A DNA stretch of 33,236 nucleotides, taken from Lachnospiraceae bacterium (GTDB lineage: Bacteria; Bacillota; Clostridia; Lachnospirales; Lachnospiraceae). Under the pieces are notes generated by a model. The model saw only the letters and a program-made list of their open reading frames with translations. It ran no database searches and had not been told where the DNA came from. Positions within the stretch are counted from its first letter, which is position 1; each line of letters opens with the position of its first letter. This document shows, piece after piece, positions 23,922 to 32,385 of the stretch. The position numbers and the translations under genes are program-made. The DNA lies in assembly GCA_030825115.1 (NCBI GenBank), contig JAPJQL010000038.1, positions 1 through 33,236 on the forward strand. Direction: 5' to 3'.

Positions 23922-25286
23922 ATGAGAGAGTATACAAAAGAACTGGCCGTTTGGGCATCATCGGTTAGATATAGTGATATCCCAAAGACAGTTTTAAACA
24001 TGATGAAAAATTGTCTGATTGACGCGCTGGGTTGCGCAGTTGCTGGATCAAAGCGATTTGAAATTCAGGCTCTAATTCATGGAGCTATGAATCAAGACGA
24101 GAGTGGAAAGGCTGATGTATGGTTTCAGAAGGCTACAGCACCGACGCCCATAGCTTTACTTCTTAATGGCGCTATGAATCATGCTGTCGAGTTAGATGAT
24201 CTTCATAAACCAAGTAAAATTCATGCGGGTACTGTTATTGTACCATCGATTCTTACTGTGGGGTCCCTCTACAATATTAATGGCAAGGAGCTTTTAACAG
24301 CGATGGCTGTAGGCTATGAAACTATGCTTAGAGCAGCAATAGCGATTGGTGTGGACAGTCATAGAAGATGTGGTTGGCATGGAACAGCGACATGCGGAGC
24401 TTTTGGTGCTGCTGCTGCGATTGGACATATTATGGGACTGGATGGCTGGCAGATGGCAAATGCTTTGGGTCTTGCAGGTACATCTACAGGGGGGCTTATG
24501 GCCTATACTGCAGATGGATCTATGAGTAAGCGATATCACGCGGGGATGGCGGCTATGCATGGTTTTTTTGCAGCTTCATCCGCTAAGGCTGGATTTACCG
24601 GACCGACGTATGTTTTTGAGGCTGCAGACGGTGGTTATGCCTATGCAGTGTCAGATGATTTTAATCTTGAAGAACTGGTCAAGGATATTGGCACTGTTTG
24701 GCATTGCAATTATATGGGACATAAATTTTATGCTTGTTGCGGTCATATTCATCAAGCAATTGATTGTGCGATTGAAATTAGAAATGCCAATAATTTAAAA
24801 CCCGAAGATATTGATGCTGTAACTATTACTACCTACGACGTTGCTGGCATGACATGGGGGTTTTCTGAGCCGCCGAAGAATACTGTCGAAGCTCAGTTTA
24901 GTTTTCCATATGCAGTCTCTGCTGCATTAGTGGATGGCTGCGCTTTTATTTCTCAGTTTGCTCCAGAAAGGCTTAATGATCCGGTTATTAATGCCCTTGC
25001 AAGAAGAGTGAACGTTCATACAGATGATAAATTCACATCTCTTTATCCAAAAGAATGGGCATCTGGAGTAGAAGTAAGAGTGGGCGTAAAGACTTACTAT
25101 AAAGAAACTATTGGAGCTAAAGGTGACCCTGTAAATCCTTTAAGCAAGCAGGAACTTGAAGATAAATTCCGATCGTTGTCTGGCGTGCAATTAAATTCCG
25201 ATCAGCAGAATGAAATGATAGATATTATCCAGAACATTGAGAATGTTAAGAATATTATAACAGTCACAAGCCTTTTGAGAGGATGA
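23922..25286 (+). CDS. MmgE/PrpD family protein (intact)
   Basis: A 454-residue cytosolic protein of the family that includes 2-methylcitrate dehydratase, cis-aconitate decarboxylase and iminodisuccinate epimerase, all acting on di- or tricarboxylates. Family features seen are DALGCAVAGS, LLNGAMNHAVELDDLHKPSK (His and Asp pair), HAGTVIVPSIL, GYETMLRAAIAIG, WHGTATCGAFGAAAAIG, and KFYACCGHIHQAID at the start of the second domain. The reaction cannot be chosen from sequence alone. GGAGTGA precedes the ATG. It lies 4 bases before the lysR gene and probably belongs to the downstream catabolic group rather than to the capsule genes. Confidence 0.9.
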   Translation: MREYTKELAVWASSVRYSDIPKTVLNMMKNCLIDALGCAVAGSKRFEIQALIHGAMNQDESGKADVWFQKATAPTPIALLLNGAMNHAVELDDLHKPSKIHAGTVIVPSILTVGSLYNINGKELLTAMAVGYETMLRAAIAIGVDSHRRCGWHGTATCGAFGAAAAIGHIMGLDGWQMANALGLAGTSTGGLMAYTADGSMSKRYHAGMAAMHGFFAASSAKAGFTGPTYVFEAADGGYAYAVSDDFNLEELVKDIGTVWHCNYMGHKFYACCGHIHQAIDCAIEIRNANNLKPEDIDAVTITTYDVAGMTWGFSEPPKNTVEAQFSFPYAVSAALVDGCAFISQFAPERLNDPVINALARRVNVHTDDKFTSLYPKEWASGVEVRVGVKTYYKETIGAKGDPVNPLSKQELEDKFRSLSGVQLNSDQQNEMIDIIQNIENVKNIITVTSLLRG

Positions 25287-25290
25287 TTCT

Positions 25291-26205
25291 ATGAATATGA
25301 AACAGCTGAAATATGTACTTGTACTTGCCCATGAGGGGAGTTTCTCTTTGGCTGCAGACACGCTTGGCATTTCTCAGCCATCACTTAGCCAGTATATTAA
25401 AAAAATAGAAAAAGAACAGGGAGTAGAACTGTTTGACCGAACAAGTGGTGATGTACGCATAACAGATGCCGGACGGATATACATTGAAGATGGTAGAAAG
25501 ATTCTTGATCTTGAGAAACAGATGGAGCGGAAATTTGAGGATTTATCATCTTTTCGTTCTGGCAGTATTATAGTCGGCATCAGCCCGCATAGGTGTATAC
25601 ATCTCATGCCAGAGATAGTGAAGCGTTTTCGGGTTCTTTATCCGGGTATGCATTTGGTGATAGAAGAGCGGGCAGGGGCAAGCCTTTTGAATGATGCAGA
25701 ACATGGATTGTTTGATCTATGTATCGCAAATCTACCTGTGGATGAAAAGATTTTTGATTATCGGCTTATGATGGAAGAGGAGGTGCTTCTTGCGGTAAGC
25801 ACAGAAACTTCACTTTATAATAGGCTGGAGTTATCTGCATTAAAACAGTCTGATCGTAAATATCGGGCAGTGAGGTTACGGGAGCTTGCTGACGAAGATT
25901 TTGTTTTTCTGGCTGAAACGCAGCCAACGCAGAAGAGACTTGATGAGATTTGTGCCGCTTCAGGATTTGAAGTAAAGAACGCTGTGGAGTGCCGAACAAT
26001 TGAGACTCAATTTGCAATGGTTAGTGCAGGCATTGGGGCAGCACTTATACCATCAGGTATTTCAGAATTTAGCAATACAGAGAAGGTTGCGTTTTTCTCG
26101 TTCGTTCAACCTCTTCCGTATCGGGATATGGCTGTGGTGTACAGAAAAGACCAGTACCTTTCCAGGGCAGTGAAAGATTTGATAGAGATTATGGTAGGAC
26201 TATAG
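25291..26205 (+). CDS. LysR-family transcriptional regulator
   Basis: A 304-residue regulator with an N-terminal winged helix-turn-helix (MKQLKYVLVLAHEGSFSLAA, then LGISQPSLSQYIKKIEKEQG and LFDR) and a periplasmic-binding-protein-like effector domain from about residue 90 (IIVGISPHRCIHLMPEIV). The C-terminal pattern MVSAGIGAALIPSGI is typical. LysR proteins usually bind dyads with T-N11-A or similar spacing and respond to a pathway metabolite. Unusually, it is not divergent from its target but lies in the same direction, 4 bases after mmgE/prpD. The dyad motifs at 23881 and 28599 are candidate binding sites. Confidence 0.94.
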   Translation: MNMKQLKYVLVLAHEGSFSLAADTLGISQPSLSQYIKKIEKEQGVELFDRTSGDVRITDAGRIYIEDGRKILDLEKQMERKFEDLSSFRSGSIIVGISPHRCIHLMPEIVKRFRVLYPGMHLVIEERAGASLLNDAEHGLFDLCIANLPVDEKIFDYRLMMEEEVLLAVSTETSLYNRLELSALKQSDRKYRAVRLRELADEDFVFLAETQPTQKRLDEICAASGFEVKNAVECRTIETQFAMVSAGIGAALIPSGISEFSNTEKVAFFSFVQPLPYRDMAVVYRKDQYLSRAVKDLIEIMVGL

Positions 26206-26220
26206 CATTATTATTTTGAT

Positions 26221-26232
26221 CAAATAGGTTAT
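26221..26232 (-). promoter_or_regulatory. Weak inverted relative of the shared motif, before the nitrilase gene
   Basis: CAAATAGGTTAT read on the minus strand gives ATAACCTATTTG, the shared ATAACCATTTG with one inserted base. It lies 62 bases before the nitrilase start. The flanking dyad arm is poorly kept, so this site is much less certain than the other two. Confidence 0.25.
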
Positions 26233-26294
26233 CGCGTAGAACATAGTTCGTAAAAGGATGGATAAGAAGATAGATACATAAATGGAGGTAAGAA

Positions 26295-27191
26295 ATGAAG
26301 ATACGTATTTTAGGAATCCAGCCGGGTACAGTTATGGAAGGAATGACCAATGAAGATTATTTCCAGAAACAGCTGAAACTTGCCGAAGAGAGATTCAGTG
26401 GGGAAAAATTAATTGTTTTTCCGGAATTAATGACAGGTAAATACTTTGGATATGTAAGGGAAAAAAGATGGTTTCAGTATGCAGAGGATTTCCTAACCGG
26501 TCCGACTACCACAGCAATGTTGTCGCTTAGTAGGAAGTTGAGTACCAACATCTGTTACTCGCTATTTGAAAAGGCGGAAGATGGTTTTTTCAATACCCTT
26601 GGTCTGGTATCACCAATACGGGGGGTGTACGGAAAATACCGCAAGATCCATATGCCGGGTGGTGACCTTCGTTACAATGAGTGTTATGAAAACTATTATT
26701 TCAAATCGGGCAATGTCATGCCGGTTTATGATCTTGATAATGGAGTAAAGCTTGCCATGATGACCTGCTATGACCGGTCTTTCCCGGAGCAGTGGAGGTC
26801 ATACTTCCTTAAGGGAGCTGAGATCATATGCGTTCCGGCCTGCACTATGGGGCTTAGAAAGGATATGTTTGTGACCGAACTACAGACAAGAGCTCTGGAA
26901 AGTCACAGCTATGTTATAGCATTAAATCGTGCGGGTGAAGAGAAAACGGAGAATGAAAAAAAGCCCCGGGTACACTTCGGAAAATCTTTGGTTATAGATC
27001 CGCTGGGGAATATCGTAGCCTCCCTAGAGAATGAACAGTGGGCGGCATTGTCAGTTGAAATTGATACTGATAACAATAAGTATGCAAGGGCAAGGCTTAA
27101 CTGGGAGCGTGACAGGCACCCAGAGTTATACGGCATTGTTTCTGATGTCAACTATGGCAGGGAAGGAGTTATGTATGAGCGTGGATTCTAA
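26295..27191 (+). CDS. Carbon-nitrogen hydrolase (nitrilase superfamily)
   Basis: A 298-residue cytosolic hydrolase of amide, nitrile or N-carbamoyl bonds. The catalytic triad is visible: E44 in VFPELMTG, K117 in YRKIHMPGGD and C158 in MMTCYDRSFPE. The context ALNRAGEE and the HFGKSLVIDPLGNIVA segment are typical of amidase branches such as N-carbamoyl-amino-acid or omega-amidase-like members; the Asp after Cys-Tyr argues for an amidohydrolase rather than a true nitrilase (inference). GGAGGT lies just before the ATG. Its end overlaps the start of the next mmgE/prpD gene by 17 bases, so the two are translationally coupled and probably act in sequence. Confidence 0.92.
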   Translation: MKIRILGIQPGTVMEGMTNEDYFQKQLKLAEERFSGEKLIVFPELMTGKYFGYVREKRWFQYAEDFLTGPTTTAMLSLSRKLSTNICYSLFEKAEDGFFNTLGLVSPIRGVYGKYRKIHMPGGDLRYNECYENYYFKSGNVMPVYDLDNGVKLAMMTCYDRSFPEQWRSYFLKGAEIICVPACTMGLRKDMFVTELQTRALESHSYVIALNRAGEEKTENEKKPRVHFGKSLVIDPLGNIVASLENEQWAALSVEIDTDNNKYARARLNWERDRHPELYGIVSDVNYGREGVMYERGF

Positions 27192-28554
27192 GGAAAGAGA
27201 TACGGCAAGAGTTATCAGTGAGTTTGCAGCAGCCCTTATTTATGAGCAGATACCGCAGGAAGTCATTGATACCGCAAAAATGTATATTGCGGACTACTGT
27301 GCCGCATGTTTTGCGGGAATTGCGGTAAACCGGCGCTTCAACGGAGCAATGCTTGATATTGCAATAGGCATGAGCAGTGAGGGGGACGCATCCGTTTTTG
27401 AACTGGACAGGAAACTTCCAGCAGAGAATGCGGCTTTCATGAATGCTGTCTATGCCCATGGTGCGGATATGGATGACGGGAATCGTAAAGCTATGGGCCA
27501 TGTAGCAGCGCATGTCATGTCCGCTGTATTTGCTCTGGCAGAAAGTCTGGGAGATCAGGAATGGAGTGAAGTTCTGTCTGCCATTATAGTCGGTTATGAG
27601 GTTTACAACCGAGTTGGCGCGATGGCGCAGCCGGGTCTAGTTCACAGGGGATTTCATTCGACGGGTACAGCAGGAGCAGTTGCATGTGGAACTGCCTGCG
27701 CAAAGCTGATAGGTCTTGACGCGGAGGGCATCTATAATGCGCTTGGTATCGCAGCTGTTCAGGCAAGCGGTTTGATAATCATTGCTGAGAGCGGGCAATC
27801 CTGTAAGCCGTTGAATCCTGCTAATGCAGCTAAGACGGGCATTATTTCGGCAAGGCTGGCTGCCGCGGGTATTAAGGGGCCGTTTCTTCCTTTAGAAAGT
27901 AAGAAGGGCTGGTTTCATGCAATGACTGATGATATTCATTATGAAATGCTGGATGATCTGGGAGCAGTTTTCACAATTTGCGAGAGTTATTTGAAACCTT
28001 ATCCATCCTGTCGCCACACGCACTGTGGAATTGAGGCGGCCATCAATATCCGGGGCGAGATGTTGGAAAGGGGGATTGGTATTAAAGACATCAAAAACCT
28101 GAGACTTTATATTTACGAAAATGCCGTTCAAATAGCTGGGCAGATCAAAATCCCCAAAACCCCGGATGATGCAAAGTTTTCTATTCATTACAGCCTGGCA
28201 GTTGCGATAGTGACAGGTAATTACACGCTGGATAGCCTTGAGCAGGAAATAACTAGCGAGATAAGGGATATTATCGATAAAATTGAATTAATTCCGGATG
28301 CATCTATGGAGAATAGAGTATCAGGTATTCGCGGCTCAAAACTGGTAGCAGAATTCACAGATGGGAGCATGATAGAGCGTACTGTCCTTCTTCCAAAAGG
28401 AGATGCGGATAATCCATTCTCATGGAATGATATGAGACGAAAACTGGAAGCGTGTATGCGAGGTTTTGAATATTCACCCAAAATAGTTGCGGATAAAATC
28501 CATATGTTGGAGTTTTCTGGGGCTTTCACAAGCATTACTGAATTGCTTAGGTAG
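27175..28554 (+). CDS. Second MmgE/PrpD family protein
   Basis: A 459-residue family member, clearly divergent from the one at 23922. Visible features: YIADYCAACFAG, NAVYAHGADMDDGNRKAMGH (His/Asp-rich active-site loop), AAHVMSAVFALAESLG, GYEVYNRVGAMAQPG, HRGFHSTGTAGAVACG and the second-domain KPYPSCRHTHCGIEAAINI. These match the dehydratase/epimerase core better than the first paralogue, whose equivalent is KFYACCGHIHQAID. The ATG at 27175 has GGAAGGAG 6 bases upstream; a start at 27031 would overlap the nitrilase gene widely. Coupling with the nitrilase gene suggests that one reaction feeds the other. The substrate is unknown. Confidence 0.9.
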   Translation: MSVDSKERDTARVISEFAAALIYEQIPQEVIDTAKMYIADYCAACFAGIAVNRRFNGAMLDIAIGMSSEGDASVFELDRKLPAENAAFMNAVYAHGADMDDGNRKAMGHVAAHVMSAVFALAESLGDQEWSEVLSAIIVGYEVYNRVGAMAQPGLVHRGFHSTGTAGAVACGTACAKLIGLDAEGIYNALGIAAVQASGLIIIAESGQSCKPLNPANAAKTGIISARLAAAGIKGPFLPLESKKGWFHAMTDDIHYEMLDDLGAVFTICESYLKPYPSCRHTHCGIEAAINIRGEMLERGIGIKDIKNLRLYIYENAVQIAGQIKIPKTPDDAKFSIHYSLAVAIVTGNYTLDSLEQEITSEIRDIIDKIELIPDASMENRVSGIRGSKLVAEFTDGSMIERTVLLPKGDADNPFSWNDMRRKLEACMRGFEYSPKIVADKIHMLEFSGAFTSITELLR

Positions 28555-28598
28555 TTCAGTACAGTGAGGTTCAAACCGGAAAACATTTTATGCGCAGC

Positions 28599-28618
28599 AT
28601 ATAACCATTTGATTATAG
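28599..28618 (+). promoter_or_regulatory. Shared dyad motif before livK
   Basis: TATAA (28600-28604), eight bases CCATTTGA, then TTATA (28613-28617) form a perfect 5-bp dyad. It shares TATAACCATTTG with the motif before mmgE/prpD and lies about 30 bases before the livK start. It is a candidate operator linking import and catabolism. Confidence 0.55.
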
Positions 28619-28648
28619 AAGCTATAAGTGAAAGCGAGGATGAGACAA

Positions 28649-29815
28649 ATGAAAAGGAAACGCAGATTTGCAATTCTGGCGGCGGTTTTAATGATGACAG
28701 GTTGTACATACCAGGTATCCACAGACACTATTAAAATTGGCTCTGTCCACCCACTCACAGGCAGCATGGCTTATGAAGGACAGGCAATCGTGAACGCACA
28801 GCAGATTGCAATTGATAAGATCAATACGGAAGGCGGTATCAACGGAAGAATGCTGGAACTTGTCGTAAGGGATAGCGTGGGAACCTCTAGCGGTGCGGCA
28901 AATGCGGCATTGAAGCTGGCAAATAGCGGCGTTGCGGCTCTGACAGGTACCTACACCAGCAGTTCCGCACAGGTGGTTTCACGGATTGCAGAAAAGACGC
29001 AGATTCCGCTTATAATAACAGTTGCAGCAGCGGATGATCTTCTCAGTAATGGATACGAATATACATTTCGTATTCAGCCAAGCGCACTCGTATTCGCCAG
29101 AAACTTCCTGGAGTATTCAAGCTATTTCATAACCGAGGATATGGAAACGGTGGCCTTTATCTATGAAAACTCTAACTATGGTACAGGTATTGTTGAGTAT
29201 ATTCAGGAACATATTGATGAGACGGGGTTGACGATTGTTGGTATGCTGTCGTATTCGTCCAGCACATCTACATTGAGTTCTGAGGTTACAAAGCTTGCAG
29301 CATTGGACCCGGATCTGCTTGTTTGTGTTGGTTATTATTCCGATCAGAGCCTTTTTATGAAGGAGGTTCTTGAGCGAAGCATAGAATTTAATAAAATTGT
29401 AGGCTGTGCAAATGGCGCATTTTCGGATGCCAAGTTTCTGGAAACTTATGGGACACAAGTTGATGGAATCTATGATATTAATTATCGTTACAATCCAAAT
29501 AGCGAGGAAGCCCAGTATATGCTTGAAACTTATAAAGCGGTGTATGGTGAGGAGATTCCGGTGCATGCCATTTATGGTTATGAATCCATTATGGTGATTG
29601 CAGATGCGCTGAAACGGTGTGGCAACCCGGATGACCCAGAAGAAGTACGGGAAGCAATTGCTGCCTCGGAAATTACCGAACACGTTCTTCCTCAAGGCAC
29701 AATTGAGTTCGATGAGACAGGGGAAAATATCAATTCGGCGGGTGTCTTAGTAGAACTTCGAGATGGTAAACATGTGATTGTATATTTTGAAGAATATATG
29801 GATTATGAAGAGTAG
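28649..29815 (+). CDS. livK: ABC importer substrate-binding lipoprotein, LivK type
   Basis: A 388-residue extracellular binding protein of the branched-chain-amino-acid/amide (HAAT) class. A short basic start and hydrophobic stretch end in a lipobox (MMTGC), with lipid attachment at Cys about residue 19. The mature part begins DTIKIGSVHPLTGSMAYEGQ, the typical family opening, with GGINGRMLELVVRDS, ALTGTYTSSSAQVVSRIAEK and VAFIYENSNYGTG following. The ATG at 28649 has GCGAGGA 8 bases upstream; a GTG at 28628 is less likely. HAAT binding proteins take leucine, amides, urea or aromatic acids, so the ligand is open. It is the first gene of the livKHMGF set. Confidence 0.93.
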   Translation: MKRKRRFAILAAVLMMTGCTYQVSTDTIKIGSVHPLTGSMAYEGQAIVNAQQIAIDKINTEGGINGRMLELVVRDSVGTSSGAANAALKLANSGVAALTGTYTSSSAQVVSRIAEKTQIPLIITVAAADDLLSNGYEYTFRIQPSALVFARNFLEYSSYFITEDMETVAFIYENSNYGTGIVEYIQEHIDETGLTIVGMLSYSSSTSTLSSEVTKLAALDPDLLVCVGYYSDQSLFMKEVLERSIEFNKIVGCANGAFSDAKFLETYGTQVDGIYDINYRYNPNSEEAQYMLETYKAVYGEEIPVHAIYGYESIMVIADALKRCGNPDDPEEVREAIAASEITEHVLPQGTIEFDETGENINSAGVLVELRDGKHVIVYFEEYMDYEE

Positions 29816-29826
29816 GAGGTTTTAAT

Positions 29827-30705
29827 ATGGCTATACAGGCATTGCAATCGCTGCTTGATGGAATCCTTATGGGTGGTGTCTATGCGTTGGCAGCCCTGGG
29901 GCTTTCCCTGATATTTGGTGTGTTGAAAATAACAAACTTCGCCCATGGAGCAATGATGACCGTTGGGATGTATGTCGTATTTGCATTGAGTTCCAGTTTT
30001 GACTTGAATCCGTATCTGGCGTTGCCTTTTGCGATGGTATTGATGTTCCTGATTGGCTTTTTGATTCAAAGGTTCCCAATACATTATATCGAGCACGCAC
30101 CGGCGCATAACCAGTTGCTTCTCACGCTGGGCGTAGCTTATATACTGGAAAATACCCTGCTGGTGATTTTTACACCTAATTACCAGTCGCTTACGGTAAA
30201 AGGGTTTGAAAAAGCATGGCGCATAGGTGCGCTGACAGTTGCTCCGGCTAAACTGATTGCGTTTGTCTTGGTAATTTTGGTGACTGGTTGTGTGTATTTT
30301 TTACTATATCGGACACATACAGGCAGATCCATTCGTGCTTCAGCACAGAACGAGACAGGTGCGAGGCTGATGGGTATTAACGTAAGAAACATCCGTGCAG
30401 TTGCCTTTGGAATTGGCGCGGTATGTACTGGTATTGCGGGCGGTCTCCTGACACCTATCGTGAGCATTTACCCAACACTTGGGGAGAGCTATCAGTTGAA
30501 ATGTTTCGTAATTGCGGTTCTTGGCGGCATGGGTAATCTTTGGGGCGCATTAGTAGCTGGACTTTTGATTGGTGTTGTGGAATCATTAACCTCTTACTGC
30601 ATGGGTGGAAGCTGGAGTGAGATGGTGATTTATGGGTTTTTTATTTTAATCTTGTTTGTCCGTCCGACAGGACTTTTTGGGAGGGGGAATCGTCGTGAAA
30701 ACTAA
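29827..30705 (+). CDS. livH: ABC importer permease, LivH type
   Basis: A 292-residue inner-membrane permease with about eight helices. The start follows the family pattern: LLDGILMGGVYALAALGLSL, then IFGVLKITNFAHGAMMTVG. FVIAVLGGMGNLWGALVAGL near the C-terminus is the conserved cytoplasmic loop contacting the ATPases. TAGGAGG precedes the ATG, 11 bases after livK. The next gene overlaps its end by 11 bases. It would pair with LivM to form the channel. Confidence 0.94.
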   Translation: MAIQALQSLLDGILMGGVYALAALGLSLIFGVLKITNFAHGAMMTVGMYVVFALSSSFDLNPYLALPFAMVLMFLIGFLIQRFPIHYIEHAPAHNQLLLTLGVAYILENTLLVIFTPNYQSLTVKGFEKAWRIGALTVAPAKLIAFVLVILVTGCVYFLLYRTHTGRSIRASAQNETGARLMGINVRNIRAVAFGIGAVCTGIAGGLLTPIVSIYPTLGESYQLKCFVIAVLGGMGNLWGALVAGLLIGVVESLTSYCMGGSWSEMVIYGFFILILFVRPTGLFGRGNRREN

Positions 30706-31654
30706 AAAAGTTGAGCAGGTCACGCTGTTAGTCATGCTATTAGTATCAGTTGTTTTTCCGTTCTTTTCAGGCAGGTATATGTTAAGTGTCGGTATTTCCG
30801 TCCTTCTCATGGCTCTTCTTGGACAGAGCTGGAACATCATGAGTGGCTATGCCGGACAGTTTTCTTTTGGGCATGCAGCATTTTTTGGGATAGGAGCTTA
30901 TGCATCCAGTATTCTGTATATGGACTATGGTATTAGCCCGTGGTTTGGAATGATTATAGGAATGGCATTGGCTGCGTCGGTGGGGGCTTTGATTGGATTT
31001 CTATCTTTCCGATATAAGCTGCGCGGAGACTTTTTTGCATTGGTCACATTGGCGTTTGCAGAGATCCTGCGGGTGTTTGTCAACAACACGAAGGCTTTGA
31101 AGGGCGCTTCAGGTGTGCTGATTCCATATAAGGATGTGTGGAAAGAGTTCCAGTTTGCAAATGACCGTATGTTTTACTTTATCCTCCTGGCAATGGTAAT
31201 TGCAGCAACAGCGTTTATCTGCGTGATGAGCTACAGGAAATTCGGCGTGTGCCTTGTAGCAATCAAAGAAAATCAGGATGCGGCGGGTTCCCTTGGTGTT
31301 CCTGTCCTTAAGTACAAATTGATTGCTATGGTCATTAGCGCATCAATAGCAGCTATAGCTGGGACATTCTATGCACAGTACTATGGCTTTATTGATCCGG
31401 CAGTAGTTTTTACCGCATCTATTTCGGTTGAAGCGATTATCCCGTGCATCATCGGGGGAGCGGGGACGCTTGGCGGTCCATTGCTGGGTGCTCTGATTAT
31501 TATTCCGCTCCAGGAAATCAGTAATGACCTGTTTGAAGGAACAAACGGGGTGAACATGATTGTTTACGGCATCCTGATTGTCCTGTTTGTAGTATTCTGT
31601 CGTGATGGAATCTATGGAACGATCATCCGCAGACTGAAAGGAGCGAGAAGCTGA
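30695..31654 (+). CDS. livM: ABC importer permease, LivM type
   Basis: A 319-residue permease partner of LivH with about ten helices. Family landmarks are LLMALLGQSWNIMSGYAGQF, FSFGHAAFFGIGAYASSIL, RYKLRGDFFALVTLAFAEIL, the ATPase-contact segment VAIKENQDAAGSLGVPVLKY and EAIIPCIIGGAGTLGGPLLG. I use the GTG at 30695, since GGGAGGGGG (30679-30687) lies 7 bases before it; an ATG-less start at 30656 would sit inside livH without a site. The stop codon overlaps the livG start. Confidence 0.93.
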   Translation: MKTKKVEQVTLLVMLLVSVVFPFFSGRYMLSVGISVLLMALLGQSWNIMSGYAGQFSFGHAAFFGIGAYASSILYMDYGISPWFGMIIGMALAASVGALIGFLSFRYKLRGDFFALVTLAFAEILRVFVNNTKALKGASGVLIPYKDVWKEFQFANDRMFYFILLAMVIAATAFICVMSYRKFGVCLVAIKENQDAAGSLGVPVLKYKLIAMVISASIAAIAGTFYAQYYGFIDPAVVFTASISVEAIIPCIIGGAGTLGGPLLGALIIIPLQEISNDLFEGTNGVNMIVYGILIVLFVVFCRDGIYGTIIRRLKGARS

Positions 31655-32385
31655 TGGAATCTTTAAAGGTGATAAATGTAAGCAAGTCATTCCGGGGAAA
31701 TATGGCTGTCAACCATGCATCGATGAGTGTAAATGAAGGAAAGGTTACGGGTCTGATTGGGGCAAACGGTGCGGGGAAAACAACGCTTTTTAACTGTATC
31801 TCTGGTTACTACCATGCTACATCTGGAAAGGTTTTATATAAAGGGAAAGAAGTGCAGCATAAATCAGCGGAGAACCTGTGCCACCTTGGAATAGCTCGGA
31901 CATTCCAGATCGCAAAACCTTTTGGAATGCTCTCAGTACTGGATAATGTAGCTGTTGGGGGCTATAACAAAGCAAAGCATCGCAGAGAGGCATATGAGTT
32001 TGCAGAACAGAGTCTTGATATGGTTGGCCTGATTGAAAAGAAGGGTCAGCTGGCTATGCTGCTTAATACCGGGGAACAGCGGCGTTTGGAACTTGCAAGA
32101 GCGCTTGCTACGAAGCCAGAAGTGTTGCTTTTGGACGAAGTCATGGCAGGGCTTACTCCTACAGAATCTAGAGAAATGGTAGACGTGATTGATAAGGTTA
32201 ATAAGACCGGAATTACTATCCTGATGATTGAGCATATCATGCCGGTTATTATGAAACTGTCCAATTTCGTCTATGTGATGGAACGAGGGAAGATGATTGC
32301 AGAAGGCAAGCCGGAGGAAGTGGCTAATAATCCAAAGGTCATTGAATCTTATTTTGGCAAAGGAATGGAGACGGAATCATGCTGA
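31654..32385 (+). CDS. livG: ABC importer ATPase, LivG type
   Basis: A 243-residue ATP-binding subunit. Walker A is GANGAGKTTLF, Walker B LLLDEVMAGL, and the switch His is in MIEHIMPV. The C-terminal YFGKG tail is typical of LivG. The signature region reads LLNTGEQRRLELARAL, where LivG proteins usually carry LSYGEQ and most ABC proteins LSGGQ; the Ser is replaced by Asn-Thr. The change is conservative enough that activity is likely retained. The ATG overlaps the livM stop. Confidence 0.94.
   Translation: MESLKVINVSKSFRGNMAVNHASMSVNEGKVTGLIGANGAGKTTLFNCISGYYHATSGKVLYKGKEVQHKSAENLCHLGIARTFQIAKPFGMLSVLDNVAVGGYNKAKHRREAYEFAEQSLDMVGLIEKKGQLAMLLNTGEQRRLELARALATKPEVLLLDEVMAGLTPTESREMVDVIDKVNKTGITILMIEHIMPVIMKLSNFVYVMERGKMIAEGKPEEVANNPKVIESYFGKGMETESC

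Larger units (their letters stand above)
21076..24877 (+). repeat. Tandem duplication, copy 2 (3,802 bp)
   Basis: This is the second, directly adjoining copy of the unit described at 17274. It ends after CCGCCGAA at 24877, inside codon 319 of the intact mmgE/prpD gene, where the unique sequence resumes with GAATACTGTC. No transposase, terminal inverted repeat or target-site duplication is visible at either edge. Confidence 0.95.

Noticed and set aside
17274..24877. Composite transposon or insertion sequence as the cause of the duplication
   Set aside because: No transposase, terminal inverted repeats or target-site duplications are visible at the unit edges; the copies abut directly.
23922..25286. 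Naming the MmgE/PrpD gene prpD (2-methylcitrate dehydratase)
   Set aside because: The other methylcitrate-cycle genes are absent and the family covers several reactions, so a specific symbol would be unsupported.
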